A stretch of 10,298 nt of DNA from an uncultured Actinomycetes bacterium (GTDB lineage Bacteria > Actinomycetota > Actinomycetes > S36-B12). Position numbers and translations under genes: made by a program. Shown here piece by piece: positions 6,975 through 10,298 of the stretch; positions within the stretch are counted from its first letter, which is position 1; every line of letters starts with the position of its first letter. The notes beneath the pieces were generated by a model. It was not told the origin of the DNA, did no database searches, and worked only from the letters and a program-made list of their open reading frames with translations. Location of the stretch: positions 1 through 10,298 of the forward strand of contig CALGTB010000162.1 in assembly GCA_937902285.1 (NCBI GenBank). Reading direction: 5' to 3'.

Positions 6975-7047
6975 GGAGCTAGCATCGTGGAGGCGGACCA
7001 TGACCACGTGGCCCGCGACATCCCGAGGCGGGTGTGACGCATGCTGA
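6975..7047 (+). promoter_or_regulatory. Leader region of the GGDEF-EAL gene with two candidate short ORFs
   Basis: Two overlapping short frames precede the enzyme. One is ATG 7000 to TGA 7045-7047, coding MTTWPATSRGGCDAC; it has a perfect GGAGG at 6989-6993 six bases upstream and runs 7 nt into the enzyme gene in another frame. The other is GTG 6987 to TGA 7035-7037 (16 codons, GGAG at 6975-6978), in the same frame as the enzyme and ending 3 nt before its ATG. The enzyme's own ribosome site (GAGGCGGG, 7025-7032) is weaker. TAGCAT (6980-6985) could be a minus-10, but transcription from it would begin inside GGAGG. Confidence 0.4.
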
Positions 7048-9479
7048 GCCGCTATGACGCCGTCATGGAGTGCCTCAGTGCCGGGGTCGTGATCCATGAC
7101 GCGGCGTCGGCGATCATCGACGCCAATCAGCGTGCCCGCGACCTGCTCGGAATCCAGGTCCTCGAGGGCCGTCTGGCCACGGATCCGGCCTGGGTCTTCC
7201 TGGAGGCCGACCATTCGGCAATGCCCTTGGCGCGCTTTCCCGTGATGCAGGTGATCTCGTCGGGGGAGCCGGTGCACGACCTGCCCATGATCGTGCAGCC
7301 GCCGACCGGTCCCGAGGTGTGGCTGGAGGTCAATGCACTGCCGGTCGTCGACGCCGAGGGGCAGTTGGAGCAGGTCGTCGTCACCTTCATCGACACCAGC
7401 GCTCGGCAGTCGGCCCAGGACTACGCGGACCACACCGCCCGGTACGCCCGGAGCCTGATCGAGGCGAGCCTGGATCCCCTGGTCACCATCAGGGCCGACG
7501 GCCGCATCACCGACGTCAATGCGGCCGCGGAGGCCATCACGGGGGTGCCGCGTGACACTCTCGTCGGCAGCGACTTCGCCGGCTACTTCACGGACCCAGA
7601 GCATGCACGTGCGGGCTACGAGGAGGCCTTCGCCCGCGGATCCGTGACCGACTACCCCCTCGCGATCCGGCGGGCCGACGGGACGATCGCGGAGGTGCTC
7701 TACAACGCCACCGTGTACCAGGACGAGACCGGCGAGGTTGCCGGGGTGCTCGCAGCGGCCCGCGACGTCACGGAGCTCAAGCGCGGTGAGCGGAGGCTGG
7801 CGGAGAGCGAGGAGCTGCTGCGTCTCGTGCTCGACACCGCCCAGGACGTGACCCTGCAGGTCGGCCGCGACGGCCGGATCCAGTTCGCGAACAAGCGCGT
7901 CGTCGACCTCACCGGAGTCCCGCGGGAGCGCTGGATCGGGAGGTCCTTCGCGGAGATGGGCTACCCCTCCGACCTCGTCGCACAGTGGGACGTGCAGCGG
8001 CAGCGCGTCTTCGACACGGGGGAGCCGGTCACCTACGAGTTCGAGATGGACAACGCCTCCGGCCACCGCTGGTACGAGACCACGGTCGCGCCCGGGATCG
8101 ATCTCGAGGGCCGCGTCGTCCACGTCATCGAGACCAGTCGGGACTTCACGGAGCGGAAGACCGCCAGCGATGCACTCCAGGTCCTGGCGACGCACGACCC
8201 GCTGACGGGCCTGGCGAACCGCGCCGCGCTGGTGGACGACCTCACCCGCTCGTTGAGGGCCGGTGATCGATCAGGTCGGACCACGGCCGTCCTCATGATG
8301 GACCTCGACCGGTTCAAGGTCGTCAACGACACCCTGGGACACGGCGTGGGCGATGAGCTGCTGGTCGCCGTCGCCGATCGGCTGCGTCACATCACGCGCG
8401 CTGGCGACCTCGTCGCCCGACTCGGAGGCGATGAGTTCGTCGTCGAGCTGCGCGACCTCGAGGACGGCGACGAGGCGGACGAGGCCGCCCTGCGTGTCGT
8501 GGAGGCCTTCCGGGAGCCGTTCACCGTCGGCACCACCGAGCTCTACTCGACGGTGAGCATCGGGGTGGCCCGGTCCGGTGGCGCCGGCAGCGCCGGAGAC
8601 CTGCTGCGCGAGGCCGACACCGCGATGTACGCGGCAAAGGACTCAGGTCGCGACCGCGTCGCCGTCTTCAACGAGGATCTCCGGGCGGCTGCCACGACGC
8701 ACATGGCCATCGAGACAGACCTGAGGCACGCGCTCGAGCGGAAGCAGCTCGCGGTCTGGTACCAGCCCGAGATCGATCTCTCGACCGGTGCCGTCGTCGC
8801 GGTCGAGGCGCTGCTGCGCTGGCACCACCCCGACGGGTCGGTGTGGACAGCCGACCGCTTCATCGACGTGGCGGAGGAGACCGGGCTGATCGTCGACATC
8901 GGCGACTGGGTCATGTGGCAGGTGTGCGCCGATGTGGTCGGCTGCGCCCGCTCGCGTGGCTATCGGCCGCTCATCGTGCGGGTCAACGCATCCGCCGTCC
9001 AGCTCGCGGAGGCGGGGTTCCTCGCGGCGCTGGACGCGGCGCTCGCCGCGAGCGGGATGGACCCGGCAAGCCTGTGCATGGAGATCACGGAGACCGCGCT
9101 CCTGCGGCAGACCACCGTCGCCCGCGACAACCTGGCCGGCATCCACCAGCGGGGCATCGCGGTCGCCATCGACGACTTCGGGGCGGGGTACGCCTCCCTG
9201 ACGTACCTGAACCGGTATCCCGTCGACATCATCAAGATCGACCGCAGCTTCATCGCGGGGATCACCGTGGAGGACAGCGACCGTCGCCTGGTGGCGGGCA
9301 TCATCGCCCTGGCCCGCATGTTCGGCGTCACCGTCACGGCCGAGGGGGTCGAGCGGCCCGAGCAGGCGACCGTCCTGCGCGAGATGGGCTGCCCCAGTGC
9401 GCAGGGCTACCTCTACTCGAAGGCCGTCCCGTGCCACGAGCTTGCTGCCCTCCTCGAGCGCGGGTTCCCCTGCCACTAG
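7041..9479 (+). CDS. PAS-PAS-PAS-GGDEF-EAL cyclic-di-GMP enzyme
   Basis: An 812-residue cytoplasmic protein with no membrane segment. Three PAS sensor domains come first (about 4-118, 134-249 and 256-375), then a GGDEF domain (about 378-548) and an EAL domain (about 560-805). The cyclase motif GGDEF (462-466) is intact, with an inhibitory-site RAGD (453-456) exactly five residues before it. In the EAL domain I find Glu589 (EALLRW), Asn649, Glu681, Asp711-Asp712 (DDFGAG), Lys732, Glu768 and Gln788, the set needed for metal and c-di-GMP hydrolysis. Both activities are therefore possible, with the PAS domains choosing between them. The ligand is unknown; there is no haem- or flavin-diagnostic motif I can name. 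ATG 7041 is the first start after an in-frame TGA at 7035. The gene stands alone on the plus strand, about 90 bp after tgt, and converges on the transporter gene. Confidence 0.95.
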   Translation: MLSRYDAVMECLSAGVVIHDAASAIIDANQRARDLLGIQVLEGRLATDPAWVFLEADHSAMPLARFPVMQVISSGEPVHDLPMIVQPPTGPEVWLEVNALPVVDAEGQLEQVVVTFIDTSARQSAQDYADHTARYARSLIEASLDPLVTIRADGRITDVNAAAEAITGVPRDTLVGSDFAGYFTDPEHARAGYEEAFARGSVTDYPLAIRRADGTIAEVLYNATVYQDETGEVAGVLAAARDVTELKRGERRLAESEELLRLVLDTAQDVTLQVGRDGRIQFANKRVVDLTGVPRERWIGRSFAEMGYPSDLVAQWDVQRQRVFDTGEPVTYEFEMDNASGHRWYETTVAPGIDLEGRVVHVIETSRDFTERKTASDALQVLATHDPLTGLANRAALVDDLTRSLRAGDRSGRTTAVLMMDLDRFKVVNDTLGHGVGDELLVAVADRLRHITRAGDLVARLGGDEFVVELRDLEDGDEADEAALRVVEAFREPFTVGTTELYSTVSIGVARSGGAGSAGDLLREADTAMYAAKDSGRDRVAVFNEDLRAAATTHMAIETDLRHALERKQLAVWYQPEIDLSTGAVVAVEALLRWHHPDGSVWTADRFIDVAEETGLIVDIGDWVMWQVCADVVGCARSRGYRPLIVRVNASAVQLAEAGFLAALDAALAASGMDPASLCMEITETALLRQTTVARDNLAGIHQRGIAVAIDDFGAGYASLTYLNRYPVDIIKIDRSFIAGITVEDSDRRLVAGIIALARMFGVTVTAEGVERPEQATVLREMGCPSAQGYLYSKAVPCHELAALLERGFPCH

Positions 9480-9507
9480 GGCTCTGGGCTCCTGCGACGC
9501 GGGGCTC

Positions 9508-10203
9508 CTAGGCCACGGGCACGGGTGGCAGGCCGTACGTGGGCTCGCGTCGCTTGACGGCGGCGATGACCCGGTAGGTGACGGGGAGCAGGACCACCTC
9601 GAGGAGCGTCTTGTAGAGGTATCCGACCAGGACGTAGTTCCAGAACTCCGCCCCCGTGATCACGCCGTAGAAGGCGATGGTGCAGAAGACGAGGGTGTCG
9701 GCGAACTCACCGACAGCCGTCGAGGCGATGAGCCGGAGCCACAGGCGTCGCTCCTTGGTGCGCTCCTTGATGCGGACGAGCACGTAGGCGTTCAGCAGCT
9801 GGCCCACGAGGTAGCCGCAGACACTCGCGAGGACGATCCGCGGGACGAAGCCGATCACCGCCTCGAACGCCTCCTGGTTGCCCCAGCCGTCCGCCGGCGG
9901 GGACAGCTGGACGAGCCAGAAGGTGAGGGCCGCCACGATCGACATGGCGAAGCCCAGGAGGATCGCGCGCCGTGCCGCCCTGAGGCCGTAGACCTCGCTG
10001 AGCACGTCGCCCACGATGTAGGTCAGGGGGAACAGCAGCGCCCCGCCGTCGGTGATGAGCGGTCCGAGCGCGATGAGCTTGACGGCTCCGATGTTCGAGA
10101 TGAGGAGCAGCCCGACGAAGGCGCCGACGATGATCGGGTAGTACCCGTTTCCCGTGGAGGCGAAGTGGGCGCGTTCTCGGTATGGGGATCCCGTGGCGCT
10201 CAT
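9508..10203 (-). CDS. YhhQ-family queuosine precursor transporter
   Basis: A 231-residue membrane protein of the VUT/YhhQ family (formerly DUF165); E. coli YhhQ has about 221 residues and imports preQ0/preQ1. Six hydrophobic segments are visible, at roughly 21-50, 53-73, 80-103, 115-145, 160-188 and 190-217. The family signature FPLTYIVGDVLSEVYG lies in the second, and GEFADTLVF in the fifth. No substrate-contact residue can be assigned with certainty. The gene runs toward the GGDEF-EAL gene, with 28 bp between stops and no clear terminator there. Upstream, 39 bp separate its ATG from the 3' end of tRNA-Arg on the same strand. No Shine-Dalgarno is present; TTCAAT (10217-10212) 8 nt before the ATG may be a minus-10 for a leaderless message. 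With Tgt nearby, import of a queuosine precursor is the natural role. Confidence 0.93.
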   Translation of the reverse strand: MSATGSPYRERAHFASTGNGYYPIIVGAFVGLLLISNIGAVKLIALGPLITDGGALLFPLTYIVGDVLSEVYGLRAARRAILLGFAMSIVAALTFWLVQLSPPADGWGNQEAFEAVIGFVPRIVLASVCGYLVGQLLNAYVLVRIKERTKERRLWLRLIASTAVGEFADTLVFCTIAFYGVITGAEFWNYVLVGYLYKTLLEVVLLPVTYRVIAAVKRREPTYGLPPVPVA

Positions 10204-10226
10204 GGTGGGTCATTGAACCAGCGAGG

Positions 10227-10238
10227 ACTGCCGGCAGT
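10227..10238. promoter_or_regulatory. 12-bp perfect palindrome between tRNA-Arg and the transporter gene
   Basis: ACTGCCGGCAGT is its own reverse complement and is centred about 29 bp upstream of the transporter's ATG. If TTCAAT is the minus-10, the palindrome falls in the spacer region, a common place for a repressor site. It could also be a small hairpin that helps define the tRNA 3' end. Short palindromes of this type arise by chance in GC-rich DNA, so the call is tentative. Confidence 0.35.
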
Positions 10239-10242
10239 GGCA

Positions 10243-10298
10243 TGGCGCCCCCGGCAGGATTCGAACCTGCGACCTTCGGTACCGGAAACCGGCGCTCT
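10243..10298 (-). tRNA. tRNA-Arg(CCG), 3' part, cut by window end
   Basis: Read on the minus strand, the last 56 bases give the end of the D arm, an anticodon loop TTCCGGT with anticodon CCG (10285-10283), a 5-nt variable loop, a T arm with stem GCAGG/CCTGC and loop TTCGAAT, the acceptor strand CGGGGGC, G73 and an encoded CCA (10245-10243). It reads CGG arginine codons. The anticodon stem has four good pairs; the outermost 27-43 pair would be C-A. The 5' acceptor strand and most of the D arm lie outside the window. Confidence 0.95.

Noticed and set aside
5386..8195. Long minus-strand open frames opposite tgt and the GGDEF-EAL gene
   Set aside because: They lie antisense to genes with complete catalytic motifs and show no recognisable domain of their own.
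9480..9509. Bidirectional terminator between the convergent GGDEF-EAL and transporter genes
   Set aside because: The 28 bp hold a direct repeat GGGCTCCT (9486-9493 and 9502-9509) but no inverted repeat that would form a stem.
10243..10298. tRNA-Arg as an attachment site of an integrated element
   Set aside because: No integrase gene and no second copy of the tRNA 3' end are present in the window.
1..10298. CRISPR array, insertion sequence, phage or defence system
   Set aside because: No regularly spaced repeats, transposase, integrase or nuclease-type proteins are visible; the genes look like ordinary chromosomal ones.

Overview
The window is high-GC DNA from an actinobacterium. The signs are heavy G/C use at third codon positions, GTG starts, GTGA stop/start overlaps, a fused OleB-OleC protein (a form known from actinobacteria) and a promoter that looks leaderless. 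A Nocardioides/Aeromicrobium-like or micrococcal host is plausible, but I cannot place it from sequence alone.

Left part (78-4611, + strand): a compact long-chain olefin operon, oleA - oleBC - oleD. Each junction is a 4-nt GTGA overlap. OleA condenses two fatty acyl-CoAs head to head, OleD reduces the beta-keto acid, the OleC domain closes a beta-lactone and the OleB domain decarboxylates it to a cis-olefin. All key catalytic residues I could locate are present, so the expected end product is an internal alkene rather than a free beta-lactone.

Middle (4612-5137): 526 bases without a convincing protein gene. Just after oleD lies a 17-bp direct repeat. The rest looks like a divergent, structured non-coding RNA on the minus strand (about 4990 down to 4728). 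It has an A-tract-rich promoter, a chain of hairpins of which three carry GNRA tetraloops only when read on the minus strand, a possible long-range closing helix, and a perfect 13-bp terminator stem. This is the most interesting object in the window.

Right-middle (5138-6906, + strand): a small secreted lipoprotein of unknown function, probably read from a leaderless promoter, overlaps by 4 nt the gene for tRNA-guanine transglycosylase (tgt). Next comes a soluble triple-PAS GGDEF-EAL cyclic-di-GMP enzyme (7041-9479, + strand), preceded by short candidate leader ORFs.

Right end (9508-10298, - strand): a convergent YhhQ-family queuosine-precursor transporter, and upstream of it the 3' part of a tRNA-Arg(CCG) gene cut by the window edge. 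Tgt and the YhhQ-type transporter together suggest queuosine made from an imported precursor. No queuosine biosynthesis gene is visible here.
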